This document shows, piece by piece, positions 43,189-55,075 of a stretch of DNA of 64,000 nt. Origin of the DNA: Rhodoferax sp. (GTDB taxonomy: Bacteria; Pseudomonadota; Gammaproteobacteria; Burkholderiales; Burkholderiaceae_C); assembly GCF_018780565.1 (NCBI RefSeq), contig NZ_JADMJN010000002.1, positions 682,001-746,000 of the forward strand, read 5' to 3'. Below the pieces are notes generated by a model. That model was not told the origin of the DNA and made no database searches. It worked only from the letters and a program-made list of their open reading frames with translations. Position 1 is the stretch's first letter, and each line of letters starts with the position of its first letter. The translations under genes were made by a program, and so were the position numbers.

Positions 43189-43694
43189 CTTCCGAAGAAT
43201 TTAGCGTACTCCTCCAGCGATTCACGCAAGCGGCCGAGACCGGTGATGGCCACGCTTTTGCCGAGTGCTTCACGCCCGATGGCGTTTACCACGACTACAT
43301 CTATGGCGACCACCAGGGCCGGGCGGACATCGCGCACATGATGTCTGAACTTTTCCACCGCGATGCGGGGCCGGACTACCGCTGGGAGATGTTCGATCCG
43401 GTCTGCAATGGCACGATCGCCTACGCCTCATCACTGTCGAGCTTCACCAGCAAGGTGCCCGATTTCGCGGGTCGCCAGGTTGTTATCGATGGCATCAGCC
43501 GCTTCGAGTTGCGTGATGGCTTGATCAGTGATTACAGCGAGTCGGTCAATGGCGGCGTGGCGATGGCGCAATTGGGCGTGGCGCCGCCGCGTCTGGAGAA
43601 AGTGCTGTTGCGCTGGAGCAAGCAATTGCTGGAGCGACCCGCCACGCAGGCTTTCATGGCCCGAGCCAAAGGCACTCGGGCGGCTGGCCACTGA
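43185..43694 (+). CDS. SnoaL/NTF2-like protein
   Basis: This 169-residue protein has the NTF2-like/SnoaL pattern: an N-terminal helix (FSVLLQRFTQAAETGDGHAFAECFTPDGVYHDYIYGD), DIAHMMSELFHRDAG and a late IDGISRFELRDGLISDYSESVNG. Such cone-shaped folds host isomerases, dehydratases or ligand-binding subunits; the active residue cannot be named. ATGA overlap with the kinase gene makes it the third member of an overlapping operon, so it may bind the signal or act on it. This link is inferred from gene order only. Confidence 0.8.
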   Translation: MTSEEFSVLLQRFTQAAETGDGHAFAECFTPDGVYHDYIYGDHQGRADIAHMMSELFHRDAGPDYRWEMFDPVCNGTIAYASSLSSFTSKVPDFAGRQVVIDGISRFELRDGLISDYSESVNGGVAMAQLGVAPPRLEKVLLRWSKQLLERPATQAFMARAKGTRAAGH

Positions 43695-43709
43695 GCGGTT
43701 TCGCCTGCT

Positions 43710-45815
<2,106 letters not shown>

Positions 45816-45817
45816 CT

Positions 45818-46309
45818 ATGGCCAAAAAAGATCATGTCAGCGAAACACCCGCGACCCAGTTGCTCAAGGCAAGCAAGGTCATTTTTACCGAGCACCCGTA
45901 TGAATACCTGGAGCATGGCGGCGCCCAGCACAGCGCTCAGGTGCTGGGCTTTGATCCCTTCTTGGTCGTCAAGACGCTCATCATGCAGGACCAGGACGCC
46001 AGGCCACTGGTGGTGTTGATGCACGGCAACCGCAAGGTGTCCACCAAAAACCTGGCGCGCCAGATCGGGGCGAAGTCAGTGGAGCCCTGCGCGCCAGAGG
46101 TGGCCAACCGGCACAGCGGCTACCTGGTGGGCGGCACCTCGCCGTTTGGCACGCGCAAGGTCATGCCGGTGTTTATTGAGGAAACCATCCTGGCGCTGCC
46201 GCGCATCCTGATCAATGGCGGGCGGCGGGGCTACCTGGTCGGTATTGACCCGCAGGTTTGTTTGAACCTGCTGGCGGCCAAACCGGTGCAATGCGCGCTG
46301 GCGGACTGA
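45818..46309 (+). CDS. ybaK: Cys-tRNA(Pro)/Cys-tRNA(Cys) deacylase
   Basis: YbaK removes cysteine mischarged onto tRNA-Pro, protecting translation fidelity. The 163-residue protein has the [10 protein letters not shown] start, a [17 protein letters not shown] segment, the catalytic lysine region [22 protein letters not shown] and [13 protein letters not shown], all typical of the INS-like/YbaK fold. The start at ATG 45818 is preferred over a 12-codon upstream in-frame extension. It leads toward plsY, 49 bases downstream on the same strand. Confidence 0.94.
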   Translation: MAKKDHVSETPATQLLKASKVIFTEHPYEYLEHGGAQHSAQVLGFDPFLVVKTLIMQDQDARPLVVLMHGNRKVSTKNLARQIGAKSVEPCAPEVANRHSGYLVGGTSPFGTRKVMPVFIEETILALPRILINGGRRGYLVGIDPQVCLNLLAAKPVQCALAD

Positions 46310-46358
46310 GTCATTTCGCCGGGCTGGCAAAATACGCGCATCATGCCCCGACGAGCGG

Positions 46359-47015
46359 GTGCAGCTGGAGACGTTTTTGGAATCAATCAAATCATTTCTT
46401 CCCATCCTGGCGGCCATTGCCGGCTACCTGATCGGGTCTTTGTCATTTGCGGTCATTGTCAGCCGGGCCATGGGGTTGAGCGACCCGCGCACCTTTGGCA
46501 GCAAGAACCCCGGCGCCACCAATGTGTTGCGCTCCGGCTCCAAGGCTGCGGCCATCATGACCCTGGTGCTCGATGCGGCCAAGGGCTGGCTGCCAGTGGT
46601 GCTGGTCAAGATGTATGGCAAGCCCTATGGACTGGAAGAAGGCACCATGGCCATGGTCGGGCTGGCGGCCTTTGTGGGGCACCTTTACCCGGTGTTCTTC
46701 AAGTTCGTGGGAGGTAAGGGCGTGGCCACGGCCCTGGGCGTGCTGGTTGGCATCAGCTGGGTGCTGGGGTTGGCTACCGGTGCCACCTGGATCATCATGG
46801 CGTATTTCTTCCGCTACTCGTCGCTCGCATCCCTCACTGCAGCGGTGTTTGCGCCGGTGTACTACATCTTTGGCGACGGTATGGCCTGGTACCTGAACAA
46901 GAGCGTGCTGTTGGCCGTGTCGATCATGTCGCTGCTGCTGATCTACCGTCATGCCGAGAACATTGGCCGTCTGGCCAAGGGCACGGAGTCGCGTCTGGGC
47001 AAAAAGAAGCCCTGA
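46359..47015 (+). CDS. plsY: Acyl-phosphate:glycerol-3-phosphate acyltransferase
   Basis: PlsY acylates glycerol-3-phosphate with acyl-phosphate, the first step of phospholipid synthesis. The 218-residue inner-membrane protein has about five hydrophobic segments. Its three conserved cytoplasmic motifs are [14 protein letters not shown], the DAAKG stretch and [23 protein letters not shown]. The start is probably GTG 46359; a TTG at 46377 is an alternative, and neither has a strong ribosome site. It converges with the flavin-reductase-fold gene 29 bases downstream. Confidence 0.93.
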   Translation: MQLETFLESIKSFLPILAAIAGYLIGSLSFAVIVSRAMGLSDPRTFGSKNPGATNVLRSGSKAAAIMTLVLDAAKGWLPVVLVKMYGKPYGLEEGTMAMVGLAAFVGHLYPVFFKFVGGKGVATALGVLVGISWVLGLATGATWIIMAYFFRYSSLASLTAAVFAPVYYIFGDGMAWYLNKSVLLAVSIMSLLLIYRHAENIGRLAKGTESRLGKKKP

Positions 47016-47044
47016 GTTTTACGACGGTCTGCGCCGGGGCTGCG

Positions 47045-47533
47045 CTAGGCCAAGGGGCGCAACAACTGCGCGATCTCATCCGCCTCCAGTGAGCGCGCTG
47101 CACCGAAGCCGGCGACCTGGCGAGCGCCCAGAAGCTGAATGGCCACAAACATGAAATCGCCCAATTCGGTCATCGGCTCCACTTCAGGAAAACGCGCCAG
47201 ATAGGCAGACCGTGCATCGGTCCAGGTAGCGCTGCCCGGCGCCAGGACGCAGGCCTGGCCTTGCAGCGTGACACGGGGCAGGGCATGCACCGGCTCATCC
47301 GCCGCTTCAGCTTGCATCACCAGCATCGACACCTGCGGCCGGTCCTGCAAGTTGCGCGTATGCGCAGCCAGTGCACTCACATGAATCACCACACAAGCAC
47401 TCCGTGGCTCCAGCGCATAGGGCACCATGGACACAAAGGGCAGGCCGTCGTCACCCAGCGTGCCCAAAGCGGCCACGCGCTGGGTGTTTAGCAGCGTTCG
47501 CAGGTCTTGGCTGAGGCGGGGTTCGTGGGACAT
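47045..47533 (-). CDS. HugZ-like pyridoxamine 5'-phosphate oxidase-fold protein
   Basis: This 162-residue protein has the split-barrel FMN-binding fold (QRVAALGTLGDDGLPFVSMVPYALEP, HTRNLQDRPQVSMLVM, LPRVTLQGQACVL), matching the HugZ/YdcJ-type 'pyridoxamine 5'-phosphate oxidase family' proteins that degrade or bind heme. The C-terminal extra domain of full HugZ is missing, so heme oxygenase activity is uncertain. A stretch FGAARSLEADEIAQLL near the end fits the N-terminal HugZ module. No iron-uptake genes flank it. Confidence 0.82.
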   Translation of the reverse strand: MSHEPRLSQDLRTLLNTQRVAALGTLGDDGLPFVSMVPYALEPRSACVVIHVSALAAHTRNLQDRPQVSMLVMQAEAADEPVHALPRVTLQGQACVLAPGSATWTDARSAYLARFPEVEPMTELGDFMFVAIQLLGARQVAGFGAARSLEADEIAQLLRPLA

Positions 47534-47829
47534 GGGGGGATGGTAAACACAAGTGGGGAGTCATGCAGAGGGAGACTCGACCCCGGGCGAATGTCCCGCC
47601 CGGGGTGCTGGCTTTGCAGTGCCTGCCCTTGTGAGGCGGGATTGCGCAACATGGGGCGGTAGCCGCTTTGTTGCATGTGCCTGTGGGTAACAGGTGATTC
47701 AAGTGTAAATCGGGGTGCCCCGCAGCGGATTGCGTAATTGCTTTGAAAAACTACTTATTAAAAATATACTGCCAAAAATACTAAAAATAGTGGCATAAAT
47801 AACCCTTCAGTATCCGAAATTCGAAAATT
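47534..47829. other. Divergent intergenic region before the Lrp gene
   Basis: This 296-base gap between two divergent starts contains no convincing gene. Its right third (47740-47829) is AT-rich, with AAAAATA repeated at irregular ~10-14-base spacing and GAAATTC next to the Lrp start, suitable for a bent, autoregulated Lrp-type promoter. No operator consensus can be claimed. Confidence 0.45.
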
Positions 47830-48300
47830 ATGAAGCTTGACCGCTACGACCAGCACATCCTTGAAGTCCTTCAGCAAGACGGGCGCATCAATAACCAGGA
47901 CCTGGCCGATCGCATTGGCTTGTCGCCATCGCCTTGCCTGCGTCGGGTGCGTGCGCTGGAGGAATCAGGGTTGATCCTTGGCTACCGGGCTTTGCTGGAC
48001 GCCAAAAAGCTGGGGCTCACGCTGATGGCGCTGATTCACATCTCCATGGATCTGCACACGCCTGAGCGTTTTGCCAATTTTGAGGCGGCAGTGAGCGTGT
48101 TGCCCGAAGTGCTGGAGTGCTTGCTGATCACCGGGCAAGATGCAGACTACCAGCTCAAGGTGGCGGTGCGTGATATGGACCATTACCAAGCCTTGTTGCT
48201 CAACCAGCTCACGCGCATTGAGGGCGTTACCGGCGTTCATTCCAGCTTCGTGTTGCGCCGGGTGGTCGAGAAAACGGCTCTGGCGGTGTTCGCTGGCTGA
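47830..48300 (+). CDS. Lrp/AsnC-family transcriptional regulator
   Basis: This 156-residue regulator has the Lrp helix-turn-helix (INNQDLADRIGLSPSPCLRRVRALEESGLI, residues 20-50) and the RAM ligand-binding/oligomerisation domain (about 68-150; LMALIHISM, VLECLLITGQDADYQLKVAV, GVTGVHSSFVLRRVVEKTAL). It is AsnC/Lrp-like and probably responds to an amino acid. It is monocistronic, with an AT-rich promoter zone before it and the convergent HD-domain gene 24 bases after. Target genes cannot be inferred. Confidence 0.93.
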   Translation: MKLDRYDQHILEVLQQDGRINNQDLADRIGLSPSPCLRRVRALEESGLILGYRALLDAKKLGLTLMALIHISMDLHTPERFANFEAAVSVLPEVLECLLITGQDADYQLKVAVRDMDHYQALLLNQLTRIEGVTGVHSSFVLRRVVEKTALAVFAG

Positions 48301-48324
48301 AGATCCGGCCCCGGCATGGCCGGC

Positions 48325-49284
48325 TCAGGGGTGCAGTGCGGCGTATGCGCCCAGTTGCAGGATCAGGTGATGGTTCAGGCGCACCCGCACGGCCGAGGCG
48401 GCCAGCGCCGCCTGGATCCTGGGGCTGGCGTTGGCGGTGCGGTGCAGGCGCGGCGGATTGAGCAGGGCGCCCGCTTGATCCACCACGATCGCAACGTGCG
48501 GGTGATTGGGCTTGCTGCTGCGGCGCATCACCACGGCCAGTTCCTTGTTGTCCAGGCGTACATAGGTACCCGGTGGACACAAGCCCACGGCGCGCACCAG
48601 TGCATGGCCGACTTCGTCGCGTTGTTCTGCCGAATTGGTGATGATGGAGCGCACCGAATCGGTGGCACTGCGACCTTCACGTGATTTGCGCGGGCTGATC
48701 ATGGCCGCATAGCGGTCCACAATACGCAGGATGCGGGCCAGTCGCTTGACGGCGGGCAACTCCCGCAATTCGCCGCGATCCGTGCTTTCATCGTGGTGCA
48801 GGCTGATGGTGTCCAGCCACAGTTCGTCAGTGACCCCCATGTTGGCCAGCATCAGCCCACCCTTGACGGCATGGGCGCGGATGGCACTCTGTTGTTCGGC
48901 AGAAGGCTTTTCGACTTGTCCTGCCAACTGGTCCTGCAGGGCCGTCATGGCGATATTCATGGTGAGGGCGGCATGCACCAGGCTGTCGCGCTCGTTCACA
49001 GGCAGCTTCAACTCGACCCCGATCAGGTGGCAAAGCACGGCACACACCAGGGCGTGAGAGGCGCTGTAGCCTACCGGTGAGTTGGTTGCCAGTTGAAAGA
49101 GCAGGTACAGGCCGACATCGGTATCGCGTTTGAGCAAGGCCTGCATCCAGCGGTCGTACTGCCATACGCGCTGCTCGAACTCCTGAATGCTGGCCGGACT
49201 GCCCAGGATGATGCCCACGCCCGATTCCAGATCGGACCAGAGGCCGAGCAGGTCTTCGTATTCGTTTTCGCTCTGGACACTCAC
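48325..49284 (-). CDS. HD/HDOD-like domain protein (c-di-GMP-phosphodiesterase-like)
   Basis: This 319-residue soluble protein has a central helical HD-like region: SASHALVCAVLCHLIG and AALTMNIAMTALQDQLAGQ, then HAVKGGLMLANMGVTDELWLDTISLHHDESTDRG. The HHDE and preceding histidines fit the HD-GYP/HD hydrolase layout, but the GYP part is degenerate or absent and the metal set cannot be confirmed. It may therefore be a phosphodiesterase or a catalytically dead regulator. It is the third gene of the yajQ-retropepsin-HD set, 8 bases after the retropepsin gene. Confidence 0.75.
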   Translation of the reverse strand: MSVQSENEYEDLLGLWSDLESGVGIILGSPASIQEFEQRVWQYDRWMQALLKRDTDVGLYLLFQLATNSPVGYSASHALVCAVLCHLIGVELKLPVNERDSLVHAALTMNIAMTALQDQLAGQVEKPSAEQQSAIRAHAVKGGLMLANMGVTDELWLDTISLHHDESTDRGELRELPAVKRLARILRIVDRYAAMISPRKSREGRSATDSVRSIITNSAEQRDEVGHALVRAVGLCPPGTYVRLDNKELAVVMRRSSKPNHPHVAIVVDQAGALLNPPRLHRTANASPRIQAALAASAVRVRLNHHLILQLGAYAALHP

Positions 49285-49292
49285 AGGCTGCC

Positions 49293-49940
49293 TTAGTAAC
49301 GCTTTTCCAGAACCATCTGGTCATTGGTCCGTGTCATTTGAAAGCGGGTCAGAAAGCTGTTGCCCAGCAAGACGTAAGGCATTTCGCCAGCCAGCACGCT
49401 GGCATCAACCTCGTACATCGTGACATCACCAACCCGGACCGAGGCCAGTTTGATGCGCCACGTTGGCACGATGCCGTTGGCAGTGCTCGACCGTGCGGCT
49501 TGTCCGGCCCTGTAATTGAGTCCGATACGTTCGGCATCGGCAACACTGAGGGCCACACTGGTCGCGCCCGTATCCACCAAAAACTGCACCGCCTTGCCGT
49601 TGATTTGCCCCTGGGTCAGGAAATGGCCACCAGTGCCGGCTGTCAGCACGATCTTGGTGCCACCCGCATCGCCCCCGCCCCCTGCGCCTACGCTTGCTGG
49701 CGCATCACCGACGCGCATCGTATGGCGCTTGCCGGCAATTTCGATCACGGCCTGATCTCCCTGAGTCGAGACGATCTTGACGCCGCGGTAAGTCTCGCCT
49801 GTGGCGACCGCTTTGGGCGCACTGCCATCCACAATCACCAGCGCCTTGTTGCCCAGCATGCCCGCCAGTCCCACGGTCTGGGCCCAAGCGGCTTGACCCA
49901 GCATCAGCAGGGTGAAGGCAAGCAGGGCAGAAGTTTTCAT
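49293..49940 (-). CDS. Exported retropepsin-like aspartic protease
   Basis: This 215-residue protein has a signal peptide (residues 1-20), a short SH3-like N-terminal segment and a clan AA aspartic protease fold (about 95-215). The catalytic motif is FLVDTGATSVALS, and the conserved end stretch is LLGNSFLTRFQ. It matches the TIGR02281-type retropepsin proteins of proteobacteria, which are small, dimeric and of unknown substrate, mostly periplasmic. Its ATG overlaps the yajQ stop by one base, so translation is coupled to yajQ. It is followed closely by the HD-domain gene. Confidence 0.86.
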   Translation of the reverse strand: MKTSALLAFTLLMLGQAAWAQTVGLAGMLGNKALVIVDGSAPKAVATGETYRGVKIVSTQGDQAVIEIAGKRHTMRVGDAPASVGAGGGGDAGGTKIVLTAGTGGHFLTQGQINGKAVQFLVDTGATSVALSVADAERIGLNYRAGQAARSSTANGIVPTWRIKLASVRVGDVTMYEVDASVLAGEMPYVLLGNSFLTRFQMTRTNDQMVLEKRY

Positions 49941-50425
49941 CAGTCGCGGAAGTTGTCGAATGTCAGGGGCATGTCGACCATCTCTTTTCGAATCAAGGCC
50001 ATGGCGGCCTGCAAATCGTCGCGCTTGGCCCCGGTGACGCGCACTTTCTCTTCCTGGATGGCGGCCTGGACCTTGAGCTTGCTGTCCTTGATCTGGCGCT
50101 GGATTTTCTTGGCCGTTTCAGTATCGATGCCGTTGCGCACCTTGATGACCTGCTTGACCTTGTCGCCGCCCATTTTCTGAATATCGCCCTTGTCCAGGAA
50201 GCGCACGTCCACATTGCGTTTGGTGAGCTTGTTGCGCAGGATGTCTTCGATCTGCGTCAACTGAAAATCGGCGTCGCCGATCATCGTAATTTCCTTGTCC
50301 TTGAGCTCAATGGCCGCAGGCGTGCCCTTGAAGTCAAAGCGGGTGGTGATTTCTTTGGTGGTGTTTTCCACCGCGTGTTTCACGTCCACCATGTTGGCGT
50401 CGCAAACCGTATCAAAAGAAGGCAT
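49940..50425 (-). CDS. yajQ: YajQ-family nucleotide-binding protein
   Basis: This 161-residue protein matches YajQ end to end ([34 protein letters not shown], then [20 protein letters not shown]), with two ferredoxin-like domains. In Xanthomonas and Pseudomonas YajQ homologues bind cyclic di-GMP and modulate transcription; in E. coli the protein binds nucleotides and tRNA. It leads a close three-gene set with a secreted retropepsin and an HD-domain protein and diverges from murB with a 54-base gap. The link with the HD-domain gene is suggestive of c-di-GMP signalling. Confidence 0.95.
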   Translation of the reverse strand: MPSFDTVCDANMVDVKHAVENTTKEITTRFDFKGTPAAIELKDKEITMIGDADFQLTQIEDILRNKLTKRNVDVRFLDKGDIQKMGGDKVKQVIKVRNGIDTETAKKIQRQIKDSKLKVQAAIQEEKVRVTGAKRDDLQAAMALIRKEMVDMPLTFDNFRD

Positions 50426-50479
50426 GGCTAATTTCCGGAAAGAATCACGAGTGTGAGGGCTAATGAGAGAATTAGGGCA

Positions 50480-51511
50480 ATGTTAGTCGAGAAAAACGTC
50501 CCACTCCAGTCCTGCAACAGCTTCCACATCGTGGCCAAGGCGCATTCTTTGGTTCGCATTGCCAGTGAAGCCGATGTGCAGACCGTCGTTACCCAGCCCG
50601 AATGGCAGGAATTCCCCAAGTTTGTATTGGGTGGGGGCAGCAACATTGTGCTCACCGGAGACGTCAGGCCCGTGGTTTTGAAGGTCGAGATCCTGGGTAA
50701 AAGGCTGGTGCAGGAAACCGCCAAGGCCTATGTGGTGGAGGCCGGTGCCGGCGAGAATTGGCACGATTTCGTCACCTGGACGCTGCAGCAGGGCTATCCT
50801 GGTCTGGAGAACATGGCCCTGATCCCGGGCACTGTGGGCGCCGCCCCGGTGCAGAACGTGGGTGCCTACGGGGTTGAGTTGCAGGACCGCTTTGAGTCGC
50901 TGGACGCGGTGGACCTGCAAACCGGCAAGGTCTTCAGCCTGAATGCGGCCCAATGTGCCTTCGGCTACCGGGATTCCGTGTTCAAGCACAGTTCGCAGCC
51001 CCTGGGGCTGGCGGGTCGGGCCGTTATTACCCGCGTGCGCTTTCACTTGCCCAAGCCCTGGAAGGCGGTGTTGGGCTATGCCGATATCGAGAAAAAAATG
51101 GCCGAGGCCAAGGTCACCCAACCCACTGCACAGCAAATTTACCAATGGGTTTGCGACATCCGCCGCGCCAAGCTGCCTGACCCGGCGGTGATTGGCAATG
51201 CGGGAAGTTTCTTCAAAAATCCCACCGTCACGACCGAGCAGTGCGCCGACATCATCGCGCGTGATCCCAAAATCGTGCACTACCACCTGGCCGACGGCTC
51301 GGTCAAGCTGGCCGCTGGCTGGCTGATTGATGCCTGTGGCTGGAAGGGTAAATCCGTCGGCAACGCCGGGGTGTACGAGAAGCAGGCCCTGGTGCTGGTG
51401 AACCGGGGCGGTGCCACGGGGGGGGAGGTGATGACCCTGGCCCGAGCGATACAAACCAGCGTTTACGAACGCTTTGGCATCATGCTGGAGCCCGAGCCGG
51501 TGGTGGTTTGA
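50480..51511 (+). CDS. murB: UDP-N-acetylenolpyruvoylglucosamine reductase
   Basis: MurB reduces UDP-GlcNAc-enolpyruvate to UDP-MurNAc using NADPH and FAD. The 343-residue protein is a type I Mur[13 protein letters not shown], the FAD-binding [19 protein letters not shown], the FGYRDSVFK active-site stretch and [10 protein letters not shown] with the catalytic serine. The start [17 protein letters not shown] at 50480 is typical; a 9-codon in-frame extension upstream is unlikely. It is isolated from other mur genes and converges with ppnP. Confidence 0.96.
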   Translation: MLVEKNVPLQSCNSFHIVAKAHSLVRIASEADVQTVVTQPEWQEFPKFVLGGGSNIVLTGDVRPVVLKVEILGKRLVQETAKAYVVEAGAGENWHDFVTWTLQQGYPGLENMALIPGTVGAAPVQNVGAYGVELQDRFESLDAVDLQTGKVFSLNAAQCAFGYRDSVFKHSSQPLGLAGRAVITRVRFHLPKPWKAVLGYADIEKKMAEAKVTQPTAQQIYQWVCDIRRAKLPDPAVIGNAGSFFKNPTVTTEQCADIIARDPKIVHYHLADGSVKLAAGWLIDACGWKGKSVGNAGVYEKQALVLVNRGGATGGEVMTLARAIQTSVYERFGIMLEPEPVVV

Positions 51512-51558
51512 GCGGCCTCGCCACCGCAGAACTCGCGTCGGATGGGTGGCGGCGCAGA

Positions 51559-51876
51559 TTAACCGAAGTGGCAGATGTAGTGGTAGGGCTCGCTCACCCG
51601 AATCTCAAAAGACGAGTTGCCGGGTACGCTGAATTTGTCGCCGGCTACAGACTTCACCCAGGCATCGGTGCCTGCGAGCTTGTATTCGCAGCTGCCCGCC
51701 ACGCACTCCATGATTTCCGGCGCGCCGGTGTTGAAGGTCAGGGTGGCCGGCAGCACGACGCCGACCGATTTTTTGGTGCCGTCGGCGAAAATGATGCCGT
51801 GGCTCACGCATTTGCCGTCAAAGTAGACGCTGGCCTGGGTGTTGACGGTGACGTTGGCGATGCTGGTGGTGCTCAT
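51559..51876 (-). CDS. ppnP: Pyrimidine/purine nucleoside phosphorylase PpnP
   Basis: This 105-residue protein of the former DUF1255/YaiE family has a cupin fold and the family signatures ASVYFDGKCVSHGIIFADGTKKSVGVVLP and SFEIRVSEPYHYICHF. In E. coli PpnP cleaves several nucleosides by phosphorolysis. Length is normal. It sits between the convergent murB and argG on argG's strand, 39 bases after argG's stop, with an AT-containing gap. Confidence 0.95.
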   Translation of the reverse strand: MSTTSIANVTVNTQASVYFDGKCVSHGIIFADGTKKSVGVVLPATLTFNTGAPEIMECVAGSCEYKLAGTDAWVKSVAGDKFSVPGNSSFEIRVSEPYHYICHFG

Positions 51877-51915
51877 GATGTCCTTGGATCGATAGGTAGA
51901 TAGTGCTGCGGGGAT

Positions 51916-53316
<1,401 letters not shown>

Positions 53317-53336
53317 TCAGGACACCGTGCGCAGGC

Positions 53337-53699
53337 TCACCCGAGTTTGGCTCGCCAGGTGGCTTCGTCAAAGCCCACTGTCAGGCTGGCATCGACCCAG
53401 TGCACGACCGGACGTTTGATCACGCTGGGCTGCGCCAGCATCAGGGCGCGGGCACTGGCCGCGCCGGTCACACCGGCCCGTGTTGCTTCGTCCAGCTTGC
53501 GCCAGGTGGTGCCGCGGGTGTTGACCAGCGGCTCCCAACCCAGGGTTTTGATCCAGAAATCGAGCTGTTTTTCGGGCACGCCCTGCTTTTTGAAGTCGTG
53601 GAACTGGTATTCCAGTCCCAGCGTGCCCAGCCAGGTGCGAGCTTTTTTGACGGTGTCGCAGTTGGGAATGCCGTAAAGAATAAGGGTGGTTTTTTCCAT
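53337..53699 (-). CDS. ArsC/Spx-family protein (YffB-like)
   Basis: This ~120-residue thioredoxin-fold protein starts ILYGIPNCDTVKKARTWL with a single CxxT-type site and carries FHDFKKQGV and a late PSVIKRPVVHWVDASL, the ArsC/YffB pattern. Arsenate reductase activity is not implied by the fold; YffB-type proteins have an uncharacterised glutathione-dependent role. Start is ATG 53699, or 53708/53711, and it overlaps the leader of the divergent folC gene (40 bases between the chosen starts). It lies upstream of argG on the same strand, 80 bases apart. Confidence 0.9.
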   Translation of the reverse strand: MEKTTLILYGIPNCDTVKKARTWLGTLGLEYQFHDFKKQGVPEKQLDFWIKTLGWEPLVNTRGTTWRKLDEATRAGVTGAASARALMLAQPSVIKRPVVHWVDASLTVGFDEATWRAKLG

Positions 53700-53739
53700 G
53701 GACGCCATCATGCCGTACTCGGCGACAATGGCGGTCCTT

Positions 53740-55056
53740 ATGAAAACCGAACCCCACACCCTGGACGAATGGCTGGCCTTTTGCGAGCAACTGCACCCTA
53801 AAAACATCGATATGGGGCTGGACCGCGTCAAGGTGGTCGCCAACCGCATGGACATCCAGTTTGCCTGCCCGGTCATCACCGTGGCCGGTACCAATGGCAA
53901 AGGCTCCACCTGCGCCATGCTGGAATCGATCCTGGGCCAGGCGGGTTACCGAACGGGGGTCTACACCTCGCCGCATCTGGTGCACTTCGAGGAGCGGCTG
54001 CGCCTGCAGGGCGAATCTGTAAATGCTACGGAATTAATAGCATCTTTCGCAAGTGTTGAAAAGGCCAGGTGCCAAAACAATGCTGAAGTGTCGTTGACTT
54101 ACTTTGAATTTTCCACGCTCGCTATTCTGAACGTGATGGCGCACAGCCAGCTGGATGTGGTGATCCTGGAGGTGGGCCTGGGCGGACGCCTGGACGCCGT
54201 CAACATCATCGAGCCCGACTGTGCCGTGATCACCAGCGTGGATCTGGACCATATGGAGTTTCTGGGCCCCGACCGCGAGTCGATCGGCTTTGAGAAGGCC
54301 GGCATCATGCGCACCGGGCGCCCGGTGGTGGTCAGTGACCCGATGCCGCCGCAGAGCGTGCTGGATCACGCCAAGGAGATCGATGCCGATCTGTGGCGCT
54401 TTGGCGTGGACTTCAATGTGTCGGGCGACAAGCAGCAATGGGGCTGGGCCGGGCGCGGACGCCGTTACAGCGGCCTGGCCTACCCGGCCTTGCGCGGTGC
54501 CAATCAGTTGGTGAATGCCGCCGGTGTGCTGGCGGCCCTGGCCACCTTGCGCGAGCGCTTGCCGGTGACGGCACAGGCGGTGCGCAACGGGCTGGCGTTT
54601 GTCGAGCTGCCCGCGCGTTTCCAGATCATTCCGGGGCAGCCCACGCTGGTGCTGGATGTGGCGCACAACCCGCATTCGGTGGCGGCGCTGGCGGCCAATC
54701 TGGATGCCATGGGCTACTTTCCGACCACGCACGCGGTGTTTGGCGCCATGGCCGACAAGGACCTGGCACTGATGCTGGCCAAGGTCAATCCCTTGATTGA
54801 CAAGTGGTATTTCACCGATTTACCCACCCCTCGCGCCGAGTCTGCAGCAGGTCTTTTAGAGAAGTGGCAAGCCCAGAATACCCGGCGCGATGCCAAGGGG
54901 GTGGTTTGCGTTGACCCGCAGCAGGCTCTGCAGGCGGCGATCGACGCGGCAGACCCCACTGATAGAATCGTGGTCTTTGGATCGTTCTACACGGTGGGTG
55001 GTATTTTGAAGGACGGGGTGCCCCGCCTTTTTGCCAAACACATGCCCAACAATTGA
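53740..55056 (+). CDS. folC: Bifunctional folylpolyglutamate/dihydrofolate synthase
   Basis: FolC adds glutamate to dihydropteroate and folates. The 438-residue Mur-ligase-family protein has the ATP loop VAGTNGKGSTCAMLESIL, the family stretch YTSPHLVHFEERLR, LEVGLGGRLDAVNII and the C-terminal DVAHNPHS motif. It leads the widespread folC-dedD-cvpA-purF cluster. MKTEPHTLDEW at 53740 is the chosen start; upstream in-frame ATGs exist but overlap the divergent ArsC-like gene. An AT-rich interspersed patch lies within it at 54018-54050. Confidence 0.96.
   Translation: MKTEPHTLDEWLAFCEQLHPKNIDMGLDRVKVVANRMDIQFACPVITVAGTNGKGSTCAMLESILGQAGYRTGVYTSPHLVHFEERLRLQGESVNATELIASFASVEKARCQNNAEVSLTYFEFSTLAILNVMAHSQLDVVILEVGLGGRLDAVNIIEPDCAVITSVDLDHMEFLGPDRESIGFEKAGIMRTGRPVVVSDPMPPQSVLDHAKEIDADLWRFGVDFNVSGDKQQWGWAGRGRRYSGLAYPALRGANQLVNAAGVLAALATLRERLPVTAQAVRNGLAFVELPARFQIIPGQPTLVLDVAHNPHSVAALAANLDAMGYFPTTHAVFGAMADKDLALMLAKVNPLIDKWYFTDLPTPRAESAAGLLEKWQAQNTRRDAKGVVCVDPQQALQAAIDAADPTDRIVVFGSFYTVGGILKDGVPRLFAKHMPNN
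54018..54050. repeat. AT-rich interspersed patch inside folC
   Basis: GTAAATGCTACGGAATTAATAGCATCTTTCGC is AT-rich against its GC-rich surroundings and resembles the GCTAT/ATAGC patches at 3302, 6696, 14334, 15317 and 35858. It encodes residues in a surface region (VNATELIASF) without disturbing the frame. Confidence 0.4.
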
Positions 55057-55075
55057 ACTCCCGAGTCCCCAAAAC

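Noticed and set aside
47451..47702. 83-codon minus-strand frame upstream of the HugZ-like gene
   Set aside because: Proline/alanine-rich low-complexity shadow overlapping the start of the flavin-fold gene, without a ribosome site.
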